Source of the DNA: Takakia lepidozioides | Lineage: Eukaryota > Streptophyta > Takakiopsida > Takakiales > Takakiaceae | Length of the DNA: 64,000 nucleotides | Direction: 5' to 3' | Assembly (NCBI GenBank): GCA_030704615.1 | Contig: CM060733.1 | Coordinates: 39,308,001-39,372,000, forward strand | Shown here: positions 24,559 through 35,019 of the stretch, piece after piece | Layout of the letters: the number at the start of each line of letters is the position of its first letter | How positions within the stretch are numbered: position 1 is the first letter of the stretch | Program-made: the position numbers and the translations under genes | Notes under the pieces: model-generated | The model's database searches: none | Told to the model about the DNA's origin: nothing | What the model saw: only the letters and a program-made list of their open reading frames with translations

Positions 24559-27500
24559 CTAAGACTGTTCATCGCACTTGGGTGTGCCATGTGCTGACCA
24601 GCAAGAGCTAGCATCCTTGGGAATTCCCCAAGAGCATCTGTCTTCAATTGTAAGTGCGTTGACACCTCTCACCAACCGGAACCACCCCCGCTCCCCCCAG
24701 TATGTTCCCTGCATTTATCACCAGAAATGGCACAGATAAATTTCTTTGGGTGTGCAAGGCAAGGATGGACAGGAGCTACATCTGGTGTATACTGGAAACT
24801 AGTGCACATCACCTTGTTATGTTCATTCTTTTGTAACCTTTAGAGGGCACAAGCCCCATTGCATATGATGATGGTTTGTTAGTCTCTGGATACTGGGCCT
24901 AATAGGTAGCATCCTCCCCATCCCAAAGTGCAATGTGGGTTGAAAAGTTAGAGAGAGAAAACCAGCTTGGCTCACCCAGGAGTTCCGAATGATCCAATAC
25001 TTGATACCATTCTCTTCACCCCAGCCTGCCACACTCACAATGTGGTCCCTTGTTGCAGGGTCCCTGCCTCACACACAACAGTGCAGCAGCTCAAGTACTG
25101 TAATAGTAGCATATCTCTATTCATATATGCTTAGTATGAATATATTACACAGAATCATGTCCTGTTGCTAGCTTTCTGGACCGCAACAAGTCTGAAGCAC
25201 CGAAACAGATGGGATAACCGCTGCGATATGCCATGGAAAAATGGTTAAGCGATCAAATTCTCCACTCTGTAGCCTAATCATAGTCTCTCTACAGTACATG
25301 AAAGGGAAACACAAAGTTAATGTAGATTGTGACAGTGCTACTGGATCAACATGAGTGTTGGGGGACTGCACTTACGTGTTGTTGAGAATGCCCCCAGTGT
25401 AGAAATGCAATAAGGTAGAATCAATGCCACAAGAAATTGGCCCTCTCTCATATATCTCTGCCATCTGCAAAGCACAAATACAGCCATCCAATGTATAGGT
25501 GTGGCCAAAAAGTAGTTGTGGTTGATTAGAATTCTCTGCCACATCTGCCAGTCTCAGAGAATGTATGCTGAAAAACAACCCACATTGAAGAGCAGAGGAG
25601 GTTTTGAAGTGGGTGAAGCGGTGGGAACAGAGCAGCAGTGAGAGTCCGAGTGTAGGCGCAAAGCATAAGTGCTAGATCAGACAGAAATTACAACTGAAGC
25701 ATCATAACTCTCAACATGCCAACATACCAAGTTTTCTTTTGTGCGGAACACTAACCATGTTGAGCTCCCCATTGATCCGTCCATACTCAGAGACCCAATG
25801 GCGTGGGTATTCAGTAATAGGACTGCAAGTTTCAAGGTTGCCGGCAGGCGGGACGCAGTTGCGACATATGTTGATGGGAATGCATGCCTCATCTGTTGCC
25901 TTGTACAGCTGTGGGAATTTCAACACATAAACATCAGTCCTAAGTGCAAGTTGGCTCAGACCGCCCAAGCCAACAAAACCAATTGGGAACAGACATCTGA
26001 TTGTCAGACATGCAGCATAAATCACTCGTGACCATCTTCACTGTTCCGAAGATGACTTTTAGGTTCAATTCTACATCTTCCTCATTGTGGGTTAGAATCA
26101 AAGAAAGTTTACAAGAGGAGAGCCAGTGCCCACCTGGCAAGTCTCTTCAGGCAGGCCATGGTCATGCATGTACTTGTAGACTCCCACAGGATCACCCCCT
26201 TGGCAGCTGCCAGCGACTTCAACAGCGCAATTCAATATCCTGTAGGAAAGACATCCACACAGTTTAGGTTTGTATGGCTGTCCGGAGGCCGATTTGCAAA
26301 AGAGGGAGAGGAAGTGATGTGACTGATATACGAAATTAACTGATAGAGAAGAAAGTACGTACACTTGCACAGAGTATTGAATATCAGGCCATTGAGCCTT
26401 GCGAAAGATTTTGTGTCGATCTGCCAATGAGCTCAATGCTCCATGTGCCCAACATGACCCTGCCATCCACAGCACTAAAGATTTTCAACAAAATTGCCTT
26501 GGTGTATGTCATGTTTCTTCTCTGATCAGCATGTAGACCACAGAACTTTGTGAAGTGTTAAGTTTCGTTACAAAGTGTTATACCACAACATGAAACAAGT
26601 ATGCCAGGAAATAATGTCGGACACCACAAGCAAGTCAACTAACCAAGACCAGCTGATGAAGAATGTGTATAAGGGTGTATGTTTAAGGAGAACCCCTCCT
26701 CACAAAGATAAAATTCAGACAAATACAAACATCACAGACTGTTTGCTATCATAAACTCAGTCCCTAAAACTGAGAACAACATAACAACTGCTGCCAATTC
26801 TTAAACCTACCTCTATATGAGGATTTTTCATTTCTTTAGATTGAAAGACTCCATTTTGCTACATGCTGCTCCGTCCCATGTCCTTGGTTGTGCCTTAGCT
26901 ACAGTGTAGGCAATCAGTCAAAAGTTACAGTGAGTACCGCAATAGACGGGTATATGCTGGTTGAGATCCTTGGTCACATAACTTGTCCCTGCCCTTCCCA
27001 CAAACAGACAGTAGAGGACGCCTCCTATGAAGTCAGACTTCCCTGTATTTGTCATATGAGCAGCTCTCTCACAGAGAAAACGTTGTCAACTAAGGAAATC
27101 ATGATCACTATATGAAGTTGTCCAAGAAATGGTTTGGAATGTACCGTTGACATTACGCCAATCCCAAGCTTTGGGAAGAAGGGTGAGGTCTAAGTACTCA
27201 TGTGGCTGTTTTCCCACCACCTTCGTTATCACTGTCAAATCTCCAACATATATCCCACGTAAATGGTTAAAGGCCACTCACTTTCACCATCAAATAATAG
27301 TTGCACAGAAAACGTTGTACAACACACACAGCCACTTACTGCACAGTCCAAGAGGGAATTTCTTGTATCATGTTCTGCTGTGACAAATGTCAACATGCAA
27401 GGTCTAGAACTGTTTATGCATTGCAAAACTAGGCAGTTGCTCTTTCCTTTTCTCCTTATAACTCTATCTGCAGCATGCAGTGACCAACTTAATTCCTCTC

Positions 27501-28058
27501 TGCTTTGTGCACAGTTAGAATTCTAAGTGTGTCTTTCTGTTCTTTGTAGGTAGTTCACTTTTCACGCATCTTTCCGACTACCTCCACAGAAGAAAGCATA
27601 CTCGCAGAGCGCCCGCTGATTACTATCTCATATTAAATATGCCAAGTAAGAGGCACAACTAAAGTAGCAAATACAGAACGTGAGTGAGTCCTTCTCAAAT
27701 TTGTGGAATCCTCGGACTTTCGTATTGAGGGAGGAAATTCATGTCTGGTGGGAGAAAGAAAGAGAAAAGACAGTCAGACAGGAGAATGAGGCACTTAGGC
27801 TCCAGTTCCTGCAATTGCATCCAATTGCAGGGCAAATTGGCGATGATGCATACCGTTCATGTCCTTGTATTCACCGGGCCACGTTCGCAAGGGTCGGGAA
27901 GGGACGCCCATGATCGACCATGCAGACCCCAATGCTGGTCCCAGTTCCAGAATTGGGTGGACATCGATCGAAGATATCCAGACCGACTTCCAAATACAAA
28001 GCAAACCTGTTGCTAGTACCAGCACCACTGCTACTACAATCTTCTCTGTGTTTCCCAT
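24559..28058 (-). CDS. CTSZ-like: Cathepsin X/Z-like papain-family cysteine peptidase, 9 exons, 334 aa
   Basis: Exons in order: 28058-27875, 27231-27145, 26988-26938, 26459-26363, 26239-26134, 25908-25756, 25464-25376, 25063-24976, 24708-24559; all GT-AG with matching phases. Residues 7-24 form a signal peptide or anchor ([16 protein letters not shown]). A very short pro-region is followed by [20 protein letters not shown], the mature N-terminus of the family. [15 protein letters not shown] holds the mini-loop His (about H102), whose equivalent gives cathepsin X its carboxypeptidase habit, and the catalytic Cys110. Catalytic His263 ([10 protein letters not shown]) and Asn283 (RNSW) are present, as is GPISCGI. 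The C-terminal [13 protein letters not shown] tail is longer than the animal one. The fit to cathepsin X/Z is far better than to plant RD21, aleurain or cathepsin B types. The start codon has an in-frame stop just upstream. It likely acts in vacuole or lysosome-like compartments. Confidence 0.9.
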
Positions 28059-28937
28059 CTAATGATATGTTTTCAAACGGTAAATGCAGACCAATACAAA
28101 ATCGTGCGCTGCTAAGTTATATGCACGTTGCAACCAGCCTGCGCTTGGCCTCTTACATTGAGGACGCAGTCCGTCTTTAAAGCCTTCTCCAGTCCTTGCT
28201 GTCCCTTATGCTCTTTAGGCCTTCTGTGCACGTTTTGAATTTCCTCCCCGTCCCTCTTTTCTTCCTGTCTTCTTTTCTCTATCTTCCTCTCTTGGTATGC
28301 TAGACGAACAAAAGAATTTCACAAACTTAGGGTAGTCAGAAGATTATACAGGAATCAAGAAGGTAATCTATTCCCAAAGATAAATTTCGCAGATACTTGC
28401 AGAATTCGCGACTAAAAATCTATTCCAGCATCGACAGATTACGAAGTCTCAAGCAGATCGCTGTAGTGATACTCTGTTTTAGCCAGTTTCATGCAAACGT
28501 TAACGTGCTGGCAAAGGTTGGCAGACCCAAGATCAGTCCCCTTCCTCTTCCCTCTCTCGTTATGTCCCCTGAAAGCACAGACACACGTATCAGGGTCCTT
28601 CCAGCTGCCGGAGTCTCTGAGAAATTGCACAAGAAAAACGCAGATAGTTGGGAGAAGAGTGCGGCACACGGATCGTTCTTCCCACAAATTGTGCGAGACA
28701 ACAAAACGTCCAAAGTCCAAACAGAATCTGCTTCCCGCATCCTTGACGTCACTCCGGTCGTCCCACGCAACAGCCAACACTCTCTCCACTTCGCCACCAG
28801 ATCTGCGGTTCGAACTCACAAATCTGCACGAGCTCCACTTCGCTGAACTCCCGAAGCCTTCATCACCAATTGCGTCAATCATCTTCTTCACTCTCTCTTC
28901 TTACCTCTTCTCACAGTAAGAACTGGTTTGCGAGGCC
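28059..28937 (-). other. Probable promoter and leader of the cathepsin-like gene
   Basis: A 150-codon open frame on the minus strand (28439-28891) has no family resemblance and no join to exon 1 that keeps frame, because a stop precedes the exon 1 start codon directly. The GA-rich minus-strand stretch near 28870-28915 could be a transcribed leader. Nothing else is seen. Confidence 0.35.
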
Positions 28938-29125
28938 AGATAAAACATAAAGATAAAGATTCTTTAACGTCCAGTGAATTTACAGAGCCTACTGCTCAAC
29001 ACACAGGCCATCGAGGGCCCAATGGACGGTCTGAAGGCACATGTTGAAGATTGACCCCAAGATCACCCAGGTTATGCACAGGCAAGGCACAAATACCCAA
29101 CCACTGGGCTACCTGCTCAAGTGCA
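28938..29125 (-). mobile_element. tRNA-derived SINE-like element
   Basis: On the minus strand, GAGCAGG is followed by TAGCCCAGTGG (29111-29101), which fits the RNA polymerase III A box. About 45 bases later GGGGTCAATCTTC (29058-29046) fits a B box with one or two changes. The 3' end carries GGACGTTAAAG and a short TTTATC-type repeat tail (28965-28938). Head, spacing and tail are those of a tRNA-related SINE of about 190 bp. No target duplication was identified by eye. Confidence 0.6.
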
Positions 29126-29921
29126 GGGCCAGAGATCGAGAGATATTCGCTTCTTCGCTCGGTATACTTGGAACAGATTTGCAGAGTCTGCTGAAGCACA
29201 GTTTTTGAGGAGCGTGTCTTCTTCCTCTTCAGACTGTGTCGAGGTTCAGCAGTGGCAGTGACCTCAGCTCCACCAACCTTGATAAATTTGCAAACTAGCG
29301 ATGCACAGAAACCTGGTAATACTTACAATGTAACTTGATCAATGCTCTTGCACAGGAATGGCTACCAGACATACTGAAAGCACTTGCCAACAAATGAAAT
29401 CTTACTAAGAAATTGTGTGATGCAAACATGAAGGACTATGACTGCGGTTACACTGATTATGACATAACTAGGTCCAATCAATGCTGCATAGCTGAATCCC
29501 ACATCCTGTTACATGCGAGTACTGAGGTTTGCTTGGAGATTTTGTTACGCTGGAAAATTGTCCTTATGCCGTCATACATGCAGTGACCACTCTCCCCACC
29601 CCTTAGGCCTGAAGGATCATTGAATTTTTATTCGAATCAGTATCCCAAACACTGGCTCACTGTCATCCAATCTGATGAGGAAACTCCCACAACATAGGGG
29701 ATAAGAGAGATCTGCCCAGCAAGGGAATTGCTGCAGCTTACATTTAGCCTCAACTTGTTGGGTGGAAGCTAACAAGCTAACTGCAATCACCTTGCAAGGG
29801 GATACTAAATGTGCCTAATCCAAAAGTGGCCAACTTTTGTGTGCCTAGACTATGAAACCTATCCGGCTAATTACCAACCAGGTGCTTCAATACACAAGTA
29901 ATCTACAGCTCAAGGAGAAGC
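29126..29921. other. Intergenic stretch, nothing recognised
   Basis: No coding region, tRNA or repeat is recognised between the SINE-like element and the stop codon of NBP35. The right half should contain the NBP35 3' UTR. Confidence 0.4.
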
Positions 29922-31615
29922 TCAAGGGCTCCTTTCGGTTGTCTGCAAAACCTTCCTTATGATCGACTGGAGCGCTGCTGCACTGGTGGCACAGTTGGCA
30001 TCAGTGAAACATGAGCGCCCCTCCTCTGCCGCTCTTCCAAGCATAGGGTCCACAGGCACCCTCCCTAAAAACGGAACTCTCATTTGCTTACACATTTTTT
30101 CAGCACCCCCTGCCCCACCGTAAAACACTTCAGTACAAACAAATGCTGATAGCAAGTGTGGGGCATGAATCCGCAACTGCTCCAACAACTCTTCTGAAAC
30201 ATCCTTCTCTTCCCCATCAGCACTGATGGTCTTGAATTCCACATGCTCTAGTTGTTGGTGTAGCTCACTCATGTTCTCCACCACACCTAGTACACGGATC
30301 CCTACCTTCTTGCAAAAGTTTATCTCCTTCCTGACATCAATCAGGGACACTTCTTGTGGGGTGGTAACAATTATGGCACCGTCGACATTAGTGGCCTTCA
30401 AGTACTGCATTATGGAGATGTGCTCGTCGGAGGTGCCTGGGGGGGCATCGACCACTAAGTAATCTAAGTCACCCCAATCAACATCTTTCAAGAACTGTTT
30501 GATCAACCCATTCTTGCGGGGTCCACGCCAGATTACTGCCTCATCAGGGTCCGACAGCATAAACCCAATGGACATCACCCCCAAGTTATCTTCAACATAC
30601 ACTGGTGACCAGCCCAAGTTGCTCTGATGAATCTCTTGTCCTTCAAGCCCTAGCATTTTTGGGATACTCGGCCCACAAATGTCAATGTCCAGAAGCCCAA
30701 CTTGCTTGTCCTGACTGGCCAACGCAAATGACAGCTGTGCCGCAAATGTGCTCTTGCCAACACCCCCTTTTCCAGACAACACCAGCACCTTGTGCTTCAC
30801 ACTACTCATCCGCTCACCGATCACCAGAAGCTCTAATAGTCTCAAACCAAGCCCCCCAAAAAACATCAAAGCCGTAAGTCCCAATTCCCAGAACTGGTGA
30901 CCAATGATGATCGCTGCCTCTATAAGATTCTTCTATTCGAAGGACAATTCGACGGATAAGATTCTTCTATTTGACATTTCCCGCATGAAGTGAACAACCC
31001 CACTAAAACAATTCATGTGTACATGGGCCTCCCAGAACTGAAAATAAATGCTTTCACAGGTTTGTGCAAAGAAACGCAGAAATCAAACCCCAGTTGTCTC
31101 GCCCCACGGTGGAAAGGTTTCCAATGCTAACCTTACAAGAAAGGGGTTGCAATCAATTAGATCTTCTGTAAAAAAGCAAATTCACTACATGCTGACAAAC
31201 AAGCCTCACCGAAATCCTACGCAGAATTAGGAACCTTGTACAGAATCTAATCCACAGACGCATACCTGGGTCAGGGCCCTTGGGGGCAGTAGCACAGGCC
31301 TCTTGATTTGGGCAACCCGCACACGCCTCTGCCTTCCCTGCTGCCTCCGCCTCTGTGCCCGGACAATCTGTACACAAGCACCAAAATTCGGCAAAAAAAT
31401 TACGCAACTACAATTCCTCCCATTTCTTAAGTTATCATACGGAAAGACTGAACAAGAATGATTCTGAATTGCGAGGCTCTCAGATCTGCGAGAGTGGTAT
31501 CTTCAGAAAAGCGACACAATCAAAACAGGGCGCACTCACGTTCATTGGCGTCCTCCGGAACCTCCCCAGCCGGTTTTCCATTAGCAACAGCGTCCTCCAT
31601 CTCCATCTCCACCAT
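29922..31615 (-). CDS. NBP35: NBP35-type cytosolic Fe-S cluster scaffold ATPase, 3 exons, 362 aa
   Basis: Scaffold of the cytosolic iron-sulfur assembly (CIA) pathway: it builds a 4Fe-4S cluster and passes it to cytosolic and nuclear proteins. Exons 31615-31540, 31367-31266 and 30832-29922, with matching phases. The N-terminal cluster site is complete: C27, C41, C44 and C50 (CX13CX2CX5C). The MRP/NBP35 P-loop is KGGVGKS at residues 81-87, followed by [10 protein letters not shown] and [10 protein letters not shown]. The central CPxC pair of yeast and animal NBP35 is missing: the sequence reads [17 protein letters not shown]. This fits reports that plant NBP35 lacks this pair and works without a Cfd1 partner. 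Cys residues remain near the C-terminus (RSCFTDANC). The ATG at 31615 is the only one in frame ahead of the cysteine motif. Confidence 0.94.
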
Positions 31616-31985
31616 GATCGATCCCTACCTAGCTGCTGCGTCTCAGAATCTGCCCTGCTCGTCTCACCGCTCTTGCCCAACCGAGTCACCCCGCGCTACA
31701 AACAACAAACAGCAAACAAAGCCGAAAATTTCACGGAGATGATGAAGTAGGTGGATGAAGGAAGGGCTTGCATGGATGACATGCATTTGTTTTTCAACTC
31801 CTTGGAAAAATCTAGAGAGGAAGGAAGCATCGCGGGTTGCTCACCCATGAACTGGGCAGCCTTCTTCTTCAAGCTTCCAGAGCAAGCAGATGCCCACCGA
31901 CATAACCCATCCCAATCCTCAGGATCTCAGCTACGAAGCCACAGCTATCTTGCAGAACAGGTAGACGCATCTATGTCGTTGAGGT

Positions 31986-32089
31986 ACACCTGGAGATCCA
32001 CATCAACTGGAGGCACAAGAAGATGAAAGCCCTTCACCTCCGAGTCGCGGTTCTTCTTGTGCCTCCAGTTGATGTGGATCTCCAGGTGT
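31986..32089. repeat. Perfect 38-bp inverted repeat with 28-base loop
   Basis: Left arm 31986-32023 begins ACACCTGGAGATCCACATCA and ends ACAAGAAGA. The right arm, 32052-32089, is its exact reverse complement, and the loop is 32024-32051. Transcribed from either strand it would fold into a perfect 38-bp hairpin. Perfect pairing suggests recent origin. It could be a foldback element core, a young small-RNA precursor, or the result of a snap-back duplication. No flanking target duplication was identified. Confidence 0.9.
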
Positions 32090-32251
32090 TAGGGGAGGTC
32101 CCAGCAGCTGCGTAGCTCGGTAAGTGCTCGGTCCAGATTGGGCCAAAGCTCGAAACCTGCTGCAAAGTCAAAATCCGAGAGAAGTTTTCCTTCCTTCTTC
32201 AGATTCTTTCTTTTCTTGTGCAATCCGTAGGCTCTGGAGAAAGGCAAAGTT

Positions 32252-32254
<3 letters not shown>

Positions 32255-32287
<33 letters not shown>
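32255..32287 (+). repeat. CT microsatellite
   Basis: About 16 units of CT without interruption. Likely polymorphic. Non-coding. Confidence 0.9.
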
Positions 32288-32291
<4 letters not shown>

Positions 32292-35019
32292 AAAACAACA
32301 AACGTCGTGTTCGGTATGCTGACCACTCAAAAATGGTGAAGTGGCTCTTAGTTACTCCAAACAAGACGTTGTCCTGGAATCATGTTGTAATTTGTTCTGT
32401 GCCAACAGGAACTGGTTTCACACACATGGAATGGCATGGTTATAGTAGTGTCAAGTCTCTCTTTTAGCTAGTCTTGTTCAGCATGCTGGAAGCCATCATA
32501 ACGTGTACATCTGATACAGCCCTAATAGATGTAGACATCCAACCAACCAATTGCAAGTGAAGTCTAAGAATGCTCCTAAACAGGCATGGTCAAAGCCTGG
32601 ATCTGATGATGCAATTAAATCATTTAATGCGTCATGCTTCCACTTCTTAACTCTATAGAGGAGACATGCCCAGGCCTCCCCTGCACCAGCATAATCAGTC
32701 TATTGTGCATAGATTCAGCCTTCCTTGTAAACCAAGACATGCCAATTATGTTCATGCACACGAGATTGAATCTCCAGTTAAAACTGATGCAAGACATGAC
32801 TTCTGGACTCTGACTTCCAGACTCTCTTGGATTGGTGGTAAGTTACCCTGTACTGAAAAAGTAATTGTTCAGATAAACCTGAGCCCCAACACATTCTGTG
32901 GGGGACTTCCTAAGATGAACAACAAAAAGCATCCAGAACTATACCAGTTCCTGGCATTGGGAGCTGTTCAGCCAATTGGTCAGTGGTTACTGCTTTTGGC
33001 GGCAGTTCCTTCCTGTCCGTAATTGAGCATTGCTCAACACACTAATCAGGGAGGCCTCCATCTTCACCCTCATTACTGAGTAGTAGATGAAGATGGAGCC
33101 CCTTGCAGGACTGAGCTCCAGCTCCGTAACATAATAAAAGCTTGCAGCTTTGATTGATAGATCATGGTAGCCCATATCATGAATGTTGATGGTCGAGTAC
33201 CAGATTCATCCTCCCCAGCCATCTCGGAGATGCTCAACACGCATTTGTCGCCATGTGCTCCTCATGATCTCTCTTGAATTCTCTCTCCAATGCCAGCAGC
33301 TGTTATGCAGATCTGGCCGGAGGCCACACAGGATGTTCTCATTATCTTTCACTAAAATATCCTAATTAGTTGCTTTGAGATGATCTGGCATGACATCACC
33401 TCTGTGCACACTCTACAGTGGCTGCAGGCCCACTACCGGGTGGACTGCTCTATGAGCTGAGTTCTTACTAATTTCCTCTGAGCCATTAAGAGCCTTGCTA
33501 GGTGCATATGCATATCAATGCTTGAATATAATACTAATTAGTGCTGTTAGTATGAAAGGTAGAACTTCCGTTGTAATCTGGCTGTGCCCTGCATCAACAT
33601 CACTACAGTCTATATCCACCAAGCCTCTCACAGTCGCACACGTAGCAGCCTCCACCTCCATTTCATCACTGGGAGCAGTGGGTAATACCAATACTGTTGT
33701 GGCCCTCAAGGTTGCCATCCCAGCTACTTTGCTTTGATCCCTCTTCTCTCTGAATCTATTCTTTCTTGTTCCATTTGTAGCTCTTAAACATTTCTGCTTT
33801 TCAGTGATATTACAATCATATCCTCTATGCAATTCACAGACACCAAAATTGAGTTTTCCACACGTTGCCGGAGGACCTTACCAACAGAGCATCAAAACTG
33901 CACATCAGAGCATGATCTTCCCTGGAGCATTTCATATTTCTCCTGCTCGAGGGGGAAGGGAGGAGAGCAACATTGGGGGGGAGGACCACATGTGTAGAAA
34001 GCTCCAGCAGTGGGGATGTTTTTCTCCAATGTTTGTAAAGAAACTGCTGGCAGATAATGAGATCATACAGCCCATAGGATCTGGCCACAAAGCAATGATG
34101 GTTAGTATGTACACACAGTCAATGAATAAAAAAAAGAAATAAGGAACTCTATGATGTCCACAAGAGCTTACAGACAAAATTACATAACAGACACAAAGCA
34201 CTGCAAATCAGGCCCAACAAATGAGAGAGAAATGCGTGACATTTTTGGAAGAAGTTTGGGAGCTTGCCTCTTGTGTCTTTCTTGTGTAGCAGCCTCTTCT
34301 GTAGAGATGACAGCTTGTGCAGCCTTCTCACTCTGCACACGCTATTCTTGTCAAACTCACTGTGACTCAGCCTCCTTACACAGGAAGTCATTAATCATCT
34401 TAGCTGCAAATATACTACAAAGGTCCCCAACCCTGGTTACTACAACTTGTGGTGTATGGGTTGGAAGGCAGTGGAGTTAACAGACGAGCAGACAGGCAGC
34501 GTAGAAAACCAGAGAGGAATTATATTGATGAGACTCGCTAGAGGCATTTAACATAAAAAAGACAGAACAGGTTCCTTAACATATTTTAATGGGATGCTAG
34601 ATTTTGATTCGACCCATGGGCAATGAGGTATCATTTCTCAAGCACGTGTGGGTGAATGTATCTGAGTGTCAGGGCTTGAACATCACAAGGGCTTTGGAAA
34701 GACTCCCTTACATAGGACTGCCCGGATCTATATGACAGTTTTAATGTCATAGGAGGTGAGTCTCCTTTGGACCTCTCAAAGATTCTTTGTAACTCAATCA
34801 AGTGACAGATGTGGATAATATACCTCTTCCAATTTGCAGCAAAAGCCGCTTGCATTGAACAGTTGCGTGTTGCAATGGCACCCAGAGTGGCAGACTACAT
34901 GTGTGGTTTGCGGCTGCTGCTGTAAGGCATAACGAGACTGACTTCATGTTAAAGATCAACCATGTGCACACTTGATTTGGAGTTGGGGAAACGTAGCACC
35001 AGTGCAACACATAACAGTT

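Larger units (their letters stand above)
31616..35019. other. Gene-free stretch between NBP35 and the histidine kinase
   Basis: No family is recognised on either strand. It contains the perfect inverted repeat at 31986-32089, a CT microsatellite at 32255-32287 and a small 11-bp stem at 33056-33098. The 118-codon frame at 32666-33022 (+) matches nothing I know. The region nearest 35019 probably contains the kinase 3' UTR. Confidence 0.4.

Noticed and set aside
28439-28891. 150-codon minus-strand frame upstream of the cathepsin-like gene
   Set aside because: No recognisable domain, and a stop directly before the exon 1 start codon prevents a simple extension; treated as promoter or leader.
32666-33022. 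118-codon plus-strand frame
   Set aside because: No domain, no splice partners, ordinary composition for non-coding DNA here.
33056-33098. Small 11-bp stem in an intergenic region
   Set aside because: Short stems of this size are common; nothing supports a terminator or small RNA.
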